Positions 1-5,387 of a stretch of DNA of 7,483 bases are shown piece after piece. The stretch comes from an uncultured Chloroflexota bacterium. Lineage in GTDB: Bacteria > Chloroflexota > Dehalococcoidia > SM23-28-2 > RBG-16-64-32. Within the stretch, counting starts at the first letter, position 1. Every line of letters begins with the position of its first letter. The stretch spans positions 1 through 7,483 of the forward strand of contig CAJXNA010000094.1 of assembly GCA_913056415.1 (NCBI GenBank), given 5' to 3'. Below the pieces are notes generated by a model, which saw only the letters and a list, made by a program, of their open reading frames with translations, was not told the DNA's origin and made no database searches. Made by a program: the position numbers and the translations under genes.

Positions 1-288
1 ATGCGAGACTACTTCGTATACATCATGACCAACCATTCTGGCACACTTTACACCGGCGTGACGAACGATCTTACACGCCGCGTGTACGAGCACAAGACGC
101 AGGCCAGCGGCAGCTTTACCAGGAAGTACAGGATGAACAAGCTGCTCTATTTCGAGCAGACCGGTGACATACTGTCCGCCATAGAGCGCGAGAAGCAGAT
201 TAAAGGGTGGAGACGGAGTAGGAAGCTCGAGTTGATCAAGTCGCAGAACCCCCGCTGGATCGATCTCGCAAGAGGAGGCCTCAGCTAG
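1..288 (+). CDS. GIY-YIG nuclease superfamily small protein
   Basis: A 95-residue protein matching the stand-alone single-domain GIY-YIG family (UPF0213/YhbQ-like). The two motif halves are V6-Y7-I8 and Y17-T18-G19, followed by TNDLTRR (21-27) with the conserved arginine, EH at 30-31, then REKQIKGW (63-70), whose E64 is the likely metal-binding glutamate, and the usual C-terminal NPRWIDL (83-89). All hallmarks are present, so the domain looks intact. Family members are presumed DNA endonucleases, but the physiological role of most small ones is unknown. The ATG is the first base of the window, and the N-terminus fits the family, so the gene is probably complete. It lies 2 nt before the ABC transporter gene and its last codons contain that gene's ribosome binding site, so the two are probably co-transcribed. 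G+C over the first 240 bases is about 52%, clearly below its neighbours, with ATA, AGG and AGA codons, which hints at foreign origin. Confidence 0.9.
   Translation: MRDYFVYIMTNHSGTLYTGVTNDLTRRVYEHKTQASGSFTRKYRMNKLLYFEQTGDILSAIEREKQIKGWRRSRKLELIKSQNPRWIDLARGGLS
273..278 (+). promoter_or_regulatory. Ribosome binding site of the ABC transporter gene
   Basis: AGGAGG lies inside the last codons of the upstream nuclease gene, 12 nt before the ATG at 291. The next in-frame ATG at 312 (residue 8) is 33 nt away, so this site favours 291. Its position implies translation of the transporter from a shared transcript. Confidence 0.65.
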
Positions 289-290
289 CC

Positions 291-2228
291 ATGGCGCACT
301 GGGGCGGATCCATGGCCGGAGGCTGGAGCCATCAGACCTCCGTGACCTCCGCCGGGCGACCCGGTGGCGGCCTGAAGCGCAGCGTCGACGGCTGGGACGA
401 CGAGGAGCTGGGCAAGCCGTACGACCACTCCGTCATCGTGCGGCTGCTCCCCTACCTCAAGCCGTACCGAGGGCGGGTGGCGCTGGCCATCCTGGGCCTG
501 CTGGTGTTCGCGGCCGCCTCCAGCTCCCAGCCGTTCCTCATCGGCATCGCCATCGATGAGTTCGTGCCCTCAGGGGACATAGCCGGCCTGAACGCCATCG
601 GCGCCGCCCTCATCGGCCTGGCGCTGCTGAGCTGGGCGGGTCAGGCGCTGCAGCAGATGCAGACCGCCTTCATCGGCCACAACGTCCTGCTCACCCTCCG
701 CACCAGCATGTTCAACCACATCCAGAAGCTCTCCCTCAGCTTCCTGGACCGCACTGAGGTGGGGCGGGTGATGTCCCGCGTCCAGAACGACGTCACCGTC
801 CTTCAGGAGCTTCTCACCACCGGCTTCCTCACCATCCTCGCCGACTTCGCCGGCCTGGGACTCGTCGTCTTCTTCCTGCTGTACCTGGACGTGGAGCTCG
901 CCCTCATCACCTTCACCGTCATCCCCGTCCTCATCCTGGCGATGGCGCTCTGGCAGTCCCGCGCCCGCCGCGCCTTCATCCGCGTCCGCCAGGCGATAGC
1001 GGTCGTGAACGCCAACCTCCAGGAGAACGTCTCCGGCGTGCGCGTCGTCCAGAGCCTCTCGCGGGAGGGGGAGAACATCCGCCGCTTCGACCAGGTGAAC
1101 GCCGACAACTGGAGCGCCAACGTGGAGGCCGGCCGGCTGACCGCCGCCGTCATGCCCGTAATGGAGCTGATGGTCGCCGCCGCCACCGCCCTCGTCGTCA
1201 TCTTCGGCGGCATGAGAGTCCTCGACGGCTCCCTCGGCATCGGCGTCGTCATCGCCTTCGCCCTCTACGTCCAGCGCTTCTTCGACCCCATCCGCGACCT
1301 CGTCCTCCAGTACACCCAGCTCCAGCGGGCGATGGCCGGCGGCCAGCGCATCTTCGAAGTCCTCGATACCAAGCCTGAGATCGTCGATGCGCCCGACGCC
1401 GTGGAGCTCCCCGACGCCCGCGGCGCCGTGCCCGGCTGGGAGGTCACCTTCGACCACGTCCACTTCCGCTACCTCCCCGACGTTGAGGTGCTGCACGACA
1501 TCGACCTGCGCGTCCGGCCAGGAGAGGTTCTGGCCATCGTCGGCCCTACCGGCGCCGGCAAGAGCACCCTTACCTCCCTCGTCGCCCGCTTCTACGACGT
1601 CACCGAGGGCCGCCTCCTCATCGACGGCGTCGATATTCGCCACCTGAAGCGGGAGTCGCTGGCGCGGCGGATGGGCATCGTCTTTCAGGACCCGTTCCTG
1701 TTCTCCGGCAGCATCCGCGATAACATCCTCTACGGTCGCCTCGAGGCTACTGAAGAGGAGATCGTTGAGGCGGCGCGCACCGTCGGCGCCCACGACTTCA
1801 TCAAGCGCCTGCCCCTGGGCTACGACACCGTCCTCCACGAGCGCGGCCAGAACCTCTCCCAGGGCCAGCGACAGCTCGTCGCCTTCGCCCGCGCCGTCCT
1901 CGCCGACCCCCGTATCCTCATCCTGGACGAGGCCACCGCCAACGTGGACACCCGCACGGAGGTCGTCATCCAGCGCGCCCTCAAGCGGCTGCTCAAGGGC
2001 CGCACCTCCTTCGTCATCGCCCACCGCCTCTCCACCATCCGCGGCGCCGACCGCGTGGTGGTGCTGGACGAAGGCCGCATCGTGGAGAGCGGCACCCACA
2101 AGGAGCTGCTGGCCCACGACGGCCTCTACGCCCGCCTCTACCGCATGACCTACGAGCAGTCCGCCTCCGGCGACGGCAACGGTCAGCGGCCCGGCGCGCC
2201 CTCCCCTAAGCCACTACCGGCTGGCTAG
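291..2228 (+). CDS. ABC exporter half-transporter (fused permease and ATPase), TM288/YheH-like
   Basis: A 645-residue half-transporter with an N-terminal exporter membrane domain and a C-terminal ATPase, expected to act as a dimer in the cytoplasmic membrane and to expel a lipid, drug or peptide; the substrate cannot be read from sequence. Six membrane helices fall near 63-88, 100-123, 178-198, 201-221, 284-307 and 313-330. The ATPase has an A-loop Y394, Walker A GPTGAGKST (418-426, K424), Q-loop Q466, signature LSQGQ (522-526), Walker B ILILDEA with D546 and catalytic E547, D-loop around TANVD, and switch histidine H578. All catalytic residues are present. The LSQGQRQL signature and EATANVDTRTE segment resemble the consensus-site half of heterodimeric exporters such as TM287/TM288 or LmrCD (family knowledge), which suggests a partner elsewhere; none is in the window. 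The last 25 or so residues are a Gly/Pro-rich tail. Length is slightly above the usual 580-620 because of a 45-residue N-terminal extension. Confidence 0.95.
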   Translation: MAHWGGSMAGGWSHQTSVTSAGRPGGGLKRSVDGWDDEELGKPYDHSVIVRLLPYLKPYRGRVALAILGLLVFAAASSSQPFLIGIAIDEFVPSGDIAGLNAIGAALIGLALLSWAGQALQQMQTAFIGHNVLLTLRTSMFNHIQKLSLSFLDRTEVGRVMSRVQNDVTVLQELLTTGFLTILADFAGLGLVVFFLLYLDVELALITFTVIPVLILAMALWQSRARRAFIRVRQAIAVVNANLQENVSGVRVVQSLSREGENIRRFDQVNADNWSANVEAGRLTAAVMPVMELMVAAATALVVIFGGMRVLDGSLGIGVVIAFALYVQRFFDPIRDLVLQYTQLQRAMAGGQRIFEVLDTKPEIVDAPDAVELPDARGAVPGWEVTFDHVHFRYLPDVEVLHDIDLRVRPGEVLAIVGPTGAGKSTLTSLVARFYDVTEGRLLIDGVDIRHLKRESLARRMGIVFQDPFLFSGSIRDNILYGRLEATEEEIVEAARTVGAHDFIKRLPLGYDTVLHERGQNLSQGQRQLVAFARAVLADPRILILDEATANVDTRTEVVIQRALKRLLKGRTSFVIAHRLSTIRGADRVVVLDEGRIVESGTHKELLAHDGLYARLYRMTYEQSASGDGNGQRPGAPSPKPLPAG

Positions 2229-2303
2229 ACTCTCTCTCCCACAGGGCTTCCGGACCCATCGGCCTACGACAGTCCTGGCGGTGGCACTGCGACGTTCGGC
2301 CGC

Positions 2304-2324
2304 GACACCTCCGAAGGAGGGGTC
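2304..2324 (+). terminator. Possible hairpin terminator after the ABC gene
   Basis: GAC-A-CCTCC, loop GAA, GGAGG-G-GTC: eight base pairs with one internal A·G mismatch, 75 nt after the transporter stop codon. It is followed by ATTCGTAACGTTTG rather than a clean U-tract, so intrinsic termination is uncertain. The stretch from 2229 to 2303 shows nothing else I can name. Confidence 0.3.
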
Positions 2325-2351
2325 ATTCGTAACGTTTGTGGGCAAGAGTGG

Positions 2352-2399
2352 TTCTTTTTATTTAAGGGGCAGAAAAATCCTGACCTTGCAGTATATACT
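2352..2399 (+). promoter_or_regulatory. Promoter-like AT-rich block before the cupredoxin gene
   Basis: In a region otherwise rich in G+C, this stretch holds an A/T tract (TTCTTTTTATTT, 2352-2363), an A-run (2371-2377) and a good -10-like TATACT at 2394-2399. The predicted transcription start is near 2406, which puts the A/T tract at about -54 to -43, where an UP element would sit. No convincing -35 hexamer lies 16-18 bp upstream of the -10 (the bases there read AGAAAA), so the promoter may need an activator or strong upstream contacts. Confidence 0.45.
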
Positions 2400-2415
2400 T
2401 AGGGGTTGCCCTAAG
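2398..2415 (+). promoter_or_regulatory. Perfect 18-bp palindrome (7-bp arms) at the cupredoxin transcription start
   Basis: CTTAGGG, spacer GTTG, CCCTAAG. The arms are exact reverse complements. The left arm overlaps the last two bases of the -10-like element and the centre falls at the predicted start of transcription. This is the classic place for a repressor operator; as RNA it would instead be a hairpin at the extreme 5' end of the leader. The sequence shows the symmetry directly; the regulatory role is inferred and I do not recognise the binding protein. Confidence 0.5.
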
Positions 2416-2423
2416 CGCTCCCA

Positions 2424-2431
2424 GGGGAGGG
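2424..2431 (+). promoter_or_regulatory. Ribosome binding site that fixes a TTG start
   Basis: GGGGAGGG with its GGAGG core (2426-2430) ends 5 nt before TTG at 2436. No in-frame ATG occurs until residue 120, and the TTG leads straight into a good signal peptide, so TTG is the start. The core could pair with CTCC at 2418-2421, which might partly hide it. Confidence 0.7.
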
Positions 2432-2435
2432 AGAA

Positions 2436-3290
2436 TTGAGACGAGCACTGGTTGTCTTAGGTCTCATATTCGTGCCGCTGCTGGCGGCCCTACCTGCCAG
2501 CGCCCAGCCCGCCGCCGCGCCGGTCAGCATCAACATCGGCGATGACTGGTTCTGCGCCTCTACTTTTGAGAAGACTGTCTGTCCGACGAATCTCATCGCG
2601 GGCGACGTGGTCACTTGGAATTACCCCAATACCGGTGACAGTGTGCACACGGTCACCCAGTGCACCGACGCCACCTTCACCGAATGCTCCATCAACTGGA
2701 GTCCCGGTCCCCTATACCCAGGCCAGAGCTTTCAGCGGAGCTTCAACTCCTCCGGCACCTTCTACTACCGTTGCGACTTTCACCCCAAGGAGATGCGCGG
2801 CCGGCTTGACGTCTCGGCGGCGCCCGCCCCCACACCTACGCCCACGCCTGCGCCGACGCCGACACCACCGCCGCCAAGCGGCGATGAATCACCCAGCGGC
2901 GGCGGAGCCTCTACCGGCGGTGGGACCTCCACCGGCGGCGGGACCTCCGCCAGCGGCGGGGCGTCCACCAGCGGCGGTACGACCACGGGCGAGCAGCCCC
3001 CTCCGGCCGCTCAGCCATCGGGGGCGGATCCGTCTCCTACACCCTCACCCAGCGGTCGGACGGCCGCACTCGCACAAGCCACACCCAGATCGAACTTGCC
3101 TGATCCCGAGATGCGATCATCTGCCACCACGCCTGTAGTTCTGGGCACGGCGCAGGCCCCGATCGATGACTCCGGCGGGGGCTCATCGTTATGGTTGTAC
3201 GCGCTTATCGCCATAGGCGGCCTCGCCCTGCTGGCGGGCAGCGCCTTCGCCTTCCGCCGTTACCGCCATCAGCTTTTCCGCCACGACTAG
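2436..3290 (+). CDS. Secreted, membrane-anchored cupredoxin (type 1 copper) protein
   Basis: A 284-residue protein with four parts. Residues 1-23 are a signal peptide (RR, hydrophobic core, ASA before Q24). Residues about 29-126 are a plastocyanin/azurin-like fold with candidate copper ligands H71, C113, H116 and M120; the last three are spaced C-x2-H-x3-M in YYRCDFHPKEM. Residues 129-147 are a Pro/Thr linker and 155-184 a Gly/Ser/Thr repeat. Residues 252-273 are a membrane helix followed by RRYRHQLFRHD, a positive tail that should stay in the cytoplasm, so the copper domain faces outward on a long flexible tether. Four further cysteines (C40, C49, C76, C84) could form two disulfides around the copper site. 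The likely role is one-electron transfer or copper binding at the cell surface; the partner is not identifiable. The gene has its own promoter-like region and a TTG start. Neighbouring genes do not encode an oxidase or other obvious partner. Confidence 0.88.
   Translation: MRRALVVLGLIFVPLLAALPASAQPAAAPVSINIGDDWFCASTFEKTVCPTNLIAGDVVTWNYPNTGDSVHTVTQCTDATFTECSINWSPGPLYPGQSFQRSFNSSGTFYYRCDFHPKEMRGRLDVSAAPAPTPTPTPAPTPTPPPPSGDESPSGGGASTGGGTSTGGGTSASGGASTSGGTTTGEQPPPAAQPSGADPSPTPSPSGRTAALAQATPRSNLPDPEMRSSATTPVVLGTAQAPIDDSGGGSSLWLYALIAIGGLALLAGSAFAFRRYRHQLFRHD
2820..2876 (+). repeat. Pro/Thr-rich linker coding repeat
   Basis: Codes for residues 129-147 of the cupredoxin, alternating Pro with Thr or Ala and ending in a run of Pro. 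Such tracts act as stiff extracellular spacers and are prone to length change. Confidence 0.8.
2898..2987 (+). repeat. Five tandem 18-bp units coding a Gly/Ser/Thr hexapeptide
   Basis: Residues 155-184 of the cupredoxin read as five hexapeptides: GGGAST, GGGTST, GGGTSA, SGGAST, SGGTTT. The DNA units are imperfect copies (core GGCGGNGNG then CC-rich), so the array probably grew by slippage or unequal recombination. The array forms a flexible segment between the copper domain and the membrane anchor. Confidence 0.8.
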
Positions 3291-3338
3291 ACGGCCTGCG
3301 GGCTAGAGCACGGCCACCAGAGTTTAGAAACCTTCAAC

Positions 3339-3366
3339 TTGCAAAAAGCGCCCTATCTGATAAACT
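3339..3366 (+). promoter_or_regulatory. Sigma-70-type promoter candidate for the GltD-like gene
   Basis: TTGCAA at 3339-3344 and TAAACT at 3361-3366, 16 bp apart, with TG at 3358-3359 giving an extended -10 (TGaTAAACT). Each hexamer matches four of six consensus bases. The predicted start is near 3373, leaving a leader of about 39 nt. It lies in an AT-rich pocket between two GC-rich genes. Confidence 0.5.
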
Positions 3367-3380
3367 AGTGCCCACACAAC

Positions 3381-3399
3381 TTCCGGACGCTCACCGGAG
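3381..3399 (+). promoter_or_regulatory. Leader hairpin overlapping the ribosome binding site
   Basis: TTCCGG (3381-3386) can pair with CCGGAG (3394-3399; one T·G pair) across a 7-nt loop. The right arm contains most of the GGAGG ribosome binding site (3396-3400), 11 nt before the ATG at 3412. It could dampen translation, but short GC stems are common by chance in such DNA. Confidence 0.3.
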
Positions 3400-3411
3400 G
3401 CCAGCCGCCCT

Positions 3412-4842
3412 ATGCCTTGCGATAACCACCGCCGACTGGAGATAGCCCTACAACCCGCCCCTAAACAGGACCCCGCCCAGCGGGTCAAGAACTGGGACGA
3501 GGCGTTCCTGGGCTATGAGCTGGAAACGGCTGTAATCGAGGCCGAGCGCTGCATTCACTGCCCTACCGCCCCCTGCCAGGAAGCCTGCCCCGTCGAGAAC
3601 GACATCCCCGGCGCTCTCCTCCTTCTGGAGAAGGGCGATGTTAACGCCGCCGCCAACGTCTTCCGCGAGACCTCCACCCTCCCCGAGATGTGCGGACGCC
3701 TCTGCCCCCAGGAATCCCTCTGCGAGGGCGCCTGCGTAGTCGGCTTCGCCATCCGCACCGCCGACATGGGCCGCCAGGCGCCGGTTGCCATCGGCAAGCT
3801 CGAATCGTTCGTCTCGGACCAGCAGCGTCGCACCGAAGGCTTCCCGATGCCGGAGCTGGCGCCACCCAGCGGCAAGAAGGTCGCCATCGTCGGCTCCGGA
3901 CCCGCCAGCCTCGCCGTCGCCGAGGAGCTGACCAAAGAAGGGCACTCCTGCACCGTGTTCGAGGCCTGGCCGGAGCCCGGCGGCGTCCTCCTCTACGGCA
4001 TCCCCAACTTCAAGATGCGCAAGGAGATCCTGGACGAGAAGCTCGCCTTCCTCCGCAACCTCGGTATCGAGTTCGTCTGCAACACCCGCATCGGCGGCGA
4101 CGTGACCGTCGACGACCTGTTCCGCGATGGCTACCACGCCGTCTTCATCGGCACCGGCGCCGGCGTCGGCGGCCAGATGCGCATCCCCGGCGAGGAGCTG
4201 GGCGAGATCTATCAGGCCACCGAGTTCCTCGTTCGCGGCAACCTCCAGCCCCACCAGCTCCCGCAGGAGATGCGAGAGCCGCTGCCCATCGGCAAGCACG
4301 TCCTGGTCGTCGGCGGCGGCGATACCTCCATGGACTGCGTTCGCACCGCCATCCGCCTGGGCGCGGAGAGCGTAACCTGCATGTACCGTCGCACGGAGCA
4401 CGAGCAGAAGGGGCGCGATGAGGAGCGCCGCCACGCCCGCGAGGAGGGCGTCCAGTTCCAGTACCTCACCGTGCCCACCCGCTTCCTCGGCGACAACGGC
4501 CGCGTCACCGCCGCCGAGTGTGTCCGCATGCGCCTCGGCGAGCCCGACGAGAGCGGTCGCCGTCGCCCCGAGCCCGTCCCCGGCTCCGAGTTCGCCGTCC
4601 CCGCCGATACCGTCGTGCTGGCTATCGGCTACAACGCCGATGAACTGCTGGAGGAGACCACCCCCGGCCTCCACACGGACAAGCGCAGCCACCTGATCCG
4701 CATCCAGGAGGACTTCAGCACCAGCCGCAAAGGCGTGTTCGCCGGCGGCGACAACGTCAACGGCGCCGACCTCGTAGTCACCGCCCTCGCCGACGGCCGT
4801 CGCGCCGCCGAAGCGATCCACGGCTACCTGCAAACCCTGTAG
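3412..4842 (+). CDS. Stand-alone GltD-like NAD(P)-dependent Fe-S flavoprotein oxidoreductase
   Basis: A 476-residue protein, close to the 472 of E. coli GltD, of the family that includes the glutamate synthase small subunit, NfnB and the N-terminal half of dihydropyrimidine dehydrogenase. The N-terminal Fe-S domain has two cysteine groups: C47, C50, C55, C59 and C94, C98, C104, C108, enough for two 4Fe-4S clusters. In relatives one cluster uses a Gln or Glu as fourth ligand; E131 in IGKLE is a candidate. The FAD site is VAIVGSGPASL (157-167), whose last position of the usual GxGxxG is Ser, followed by PGGVLLYGIPNFKM (189-202). The NAD(P)H site is VVGGGDTSMDCVR (299-311) with YRR at 325-327, typical for NADPH. 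The C-terminal FAD motif is GVFAGGDNVNGADLVVTALADGRRAA (441-466 region). No glutamate synthase large subunit is nearby, so it may serve another acceptor. ATG follows GGAGG by 11 nt. Confidence 0.93.
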   Translation: MPCDNHRRLEIALQPAPKQDPAQRVKNWDEAFLGYELETAVIEAERCIHCPTAPCQEACPVENDIPGALLLLEKGDVNAAANVFRETSTLPEMCGRLCPQESLCEGACVVGFAIRTADMGRQAPVAIGKLESFVSDQQRRTEGFPMPELAPPSGKKVAIVGSGPASLAVAEELTKEGHSCTVFEAWPEPGGVLLYGIPNFKMRKEILDEKLAFLRNLGIEFVCNTRIGGDVTVDDLFRDGYHAVFIGTGAGVGGQMRIPGEELGEIYQATEFLVRGNLQPHQLPQEMREPLPIGKHVLVVGGGDTSMDCVRTAIRLGAESVTCMYRRTEHEQKGRDEERRHAREEGVQFQYLTVPTRFLGDNGRVTAAECVRMRLGEPDESGRRRPEPVPGSEFAVPADTVVLAIGYNADELLEETTPGLHTDKRSHLIRIQEDFSTSRKGVFAGGDNVNGADLVVTALADGRRAAEAIHGYLQTL

Positions 4843-4881
4843 CGCAGGCTGCTCCGGACTCCGGCTCGCTCAATTCGGTAG

Positions 4882-4899
4882 GACAGGCTTCAGCCTGTC
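4882..4899. repeat. Perfect palindrome at a convergent gene junction
   Basis: GACAGGCT, TC, AGCCTGTC: eight exact base pairs, lying between the GltD-like stop (4842) and the acetyltransferase stop (4915) on the opposite strand. It would form a strong hairpin on either transcript, but neither side has a T-run, so it may be a weak bidirectional terminator, an RNA 3'-end stabiliser or a dispersed REP-like element. A related half unit, GTAGCGCAGGCT (4839-4850), matches GTAGGACAGGCT (4878-4889) at 10 of 12 bases and overlaps the stop codon of the GltD-like gene. Confidence 0.65.
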
Positions 4900-4914
4900 G
4901 CCAGCAACAGCCTC

Positions 4915-5370
4915 CTACAGCTCCAGCGAATAGCCGTAGTGGCTGCGTTTCCAGCCCAGGCGGCTGTAGAAGCGGTGTGCCCCCTTCCGCGCCATATTGG
5001 ACGTTAGGTCCAGCTTGTAGCACCCAACCGCCCGCGCCGCCTCCGCCGCCGCCCGCATCAGGGCCGCGCCCACGCCCCCACGCCGGTGATCGCGCGCCAC
5101 GATCACACCCTCCACCACCGCCGAGCGCGACAGGCTGCGATCGAAGTGTCGCAGCACCATCAGGTGCGCCGAACCGACGAGCCGACCGCCGTCCTCAGCC
5201 AGGAATAGACGCTGGTCGGGGTCGGCCACGATCGCCTCGTACAGCGCCCGCAGGTCGCCCTCGTCAGCGACGGCGCGGCCGCGATACATGCTCTCGTCCA
5301 TCTGGTCCAGCAGCCGCAGCAGGGCGTCGAAATCGCCGGCAGCGGCCTGCCTGACTGTGAGCGAGGACAT
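4915..5370 (-). CDS. GNAT-family N-acetyltransferase
   Basis: A 151-residue single-domain GNAT enzyme, expected to move an acetyl group from acetyl-CoA to an amine; the substrate is unknown. The first strand and helix are TVRQAAAGDFDALLRLLDQM (5-24). Motif A runs from about 86 to 108: VEGVIVARDHRRGGVGAALM, with the pyrophosphate-binding RRGGVGA at 96-102. Motif B is NMARKGAHRFYSRLGW (125-140), with Y135 in the place of the usual general acid. The length is normal for the family. The ATG is 17 nt after the stop of the SDR gene, so the two are probably co-transcribed; the region before the ATG has only a weak ribosome binding site (CTGGGA-like), compatible with coupling to SDR translation. It ends facing the GltD-like gene. 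Confidence 0.92.
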   Translation of the reverse strand: MSSLTVRQAAAGDFDALLRLLDQMDESMYRGRAVADEGDLRALYEAIVADPDQRLFLAEDGGRLVGSAHLMVLRHFDRSLSRSAVVEGVIVARDHRRGGVGAALMRAAAEAARAVGCYKLDLTSNMARKGAHRFYSRLGWKRSHYGYSLEL

Positions 5371-5387
5371 GTCCCAGCGACCGTGCG

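Noticed and set aside
570..2117. 515-residue open frame antisense to the ABC transporter gene
   Set aside because: The low-complexity, Asp/Glu/Gly/Ala/Val-rich protein with no recognisable motif is the expected antisense shadow of a gene with strong G/C third-position bias. The plus strand carries every ABC motif.
2352..2363. T-rich run as the U-tract of an intrinsic terminator for the ABC gene
   Set aside because: No hairpin lies directly upstream of it; the nearest stem (2304-2324) ends 27 nt earlier. An UP-element-like role in the downstream promoter fits better.
3096..3110. LPDPE (residues 221-225 of the cupredoxin) as a sortase-like sorting signal
   Set aside because: It does not match LPxTG and lies about 27 residues before the membrane helix, whereas sorting motifs sit next to it. 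A simple C-terminal membrane anchor explains the tail.
3448..4833. 461-residue open frame antisense to the GltD-like gene
   Set aside because: Same kind of shadow: Gly/Ala/Val/Asp-rich with no domain, while the plus strand encodes a complete flavoprotein.
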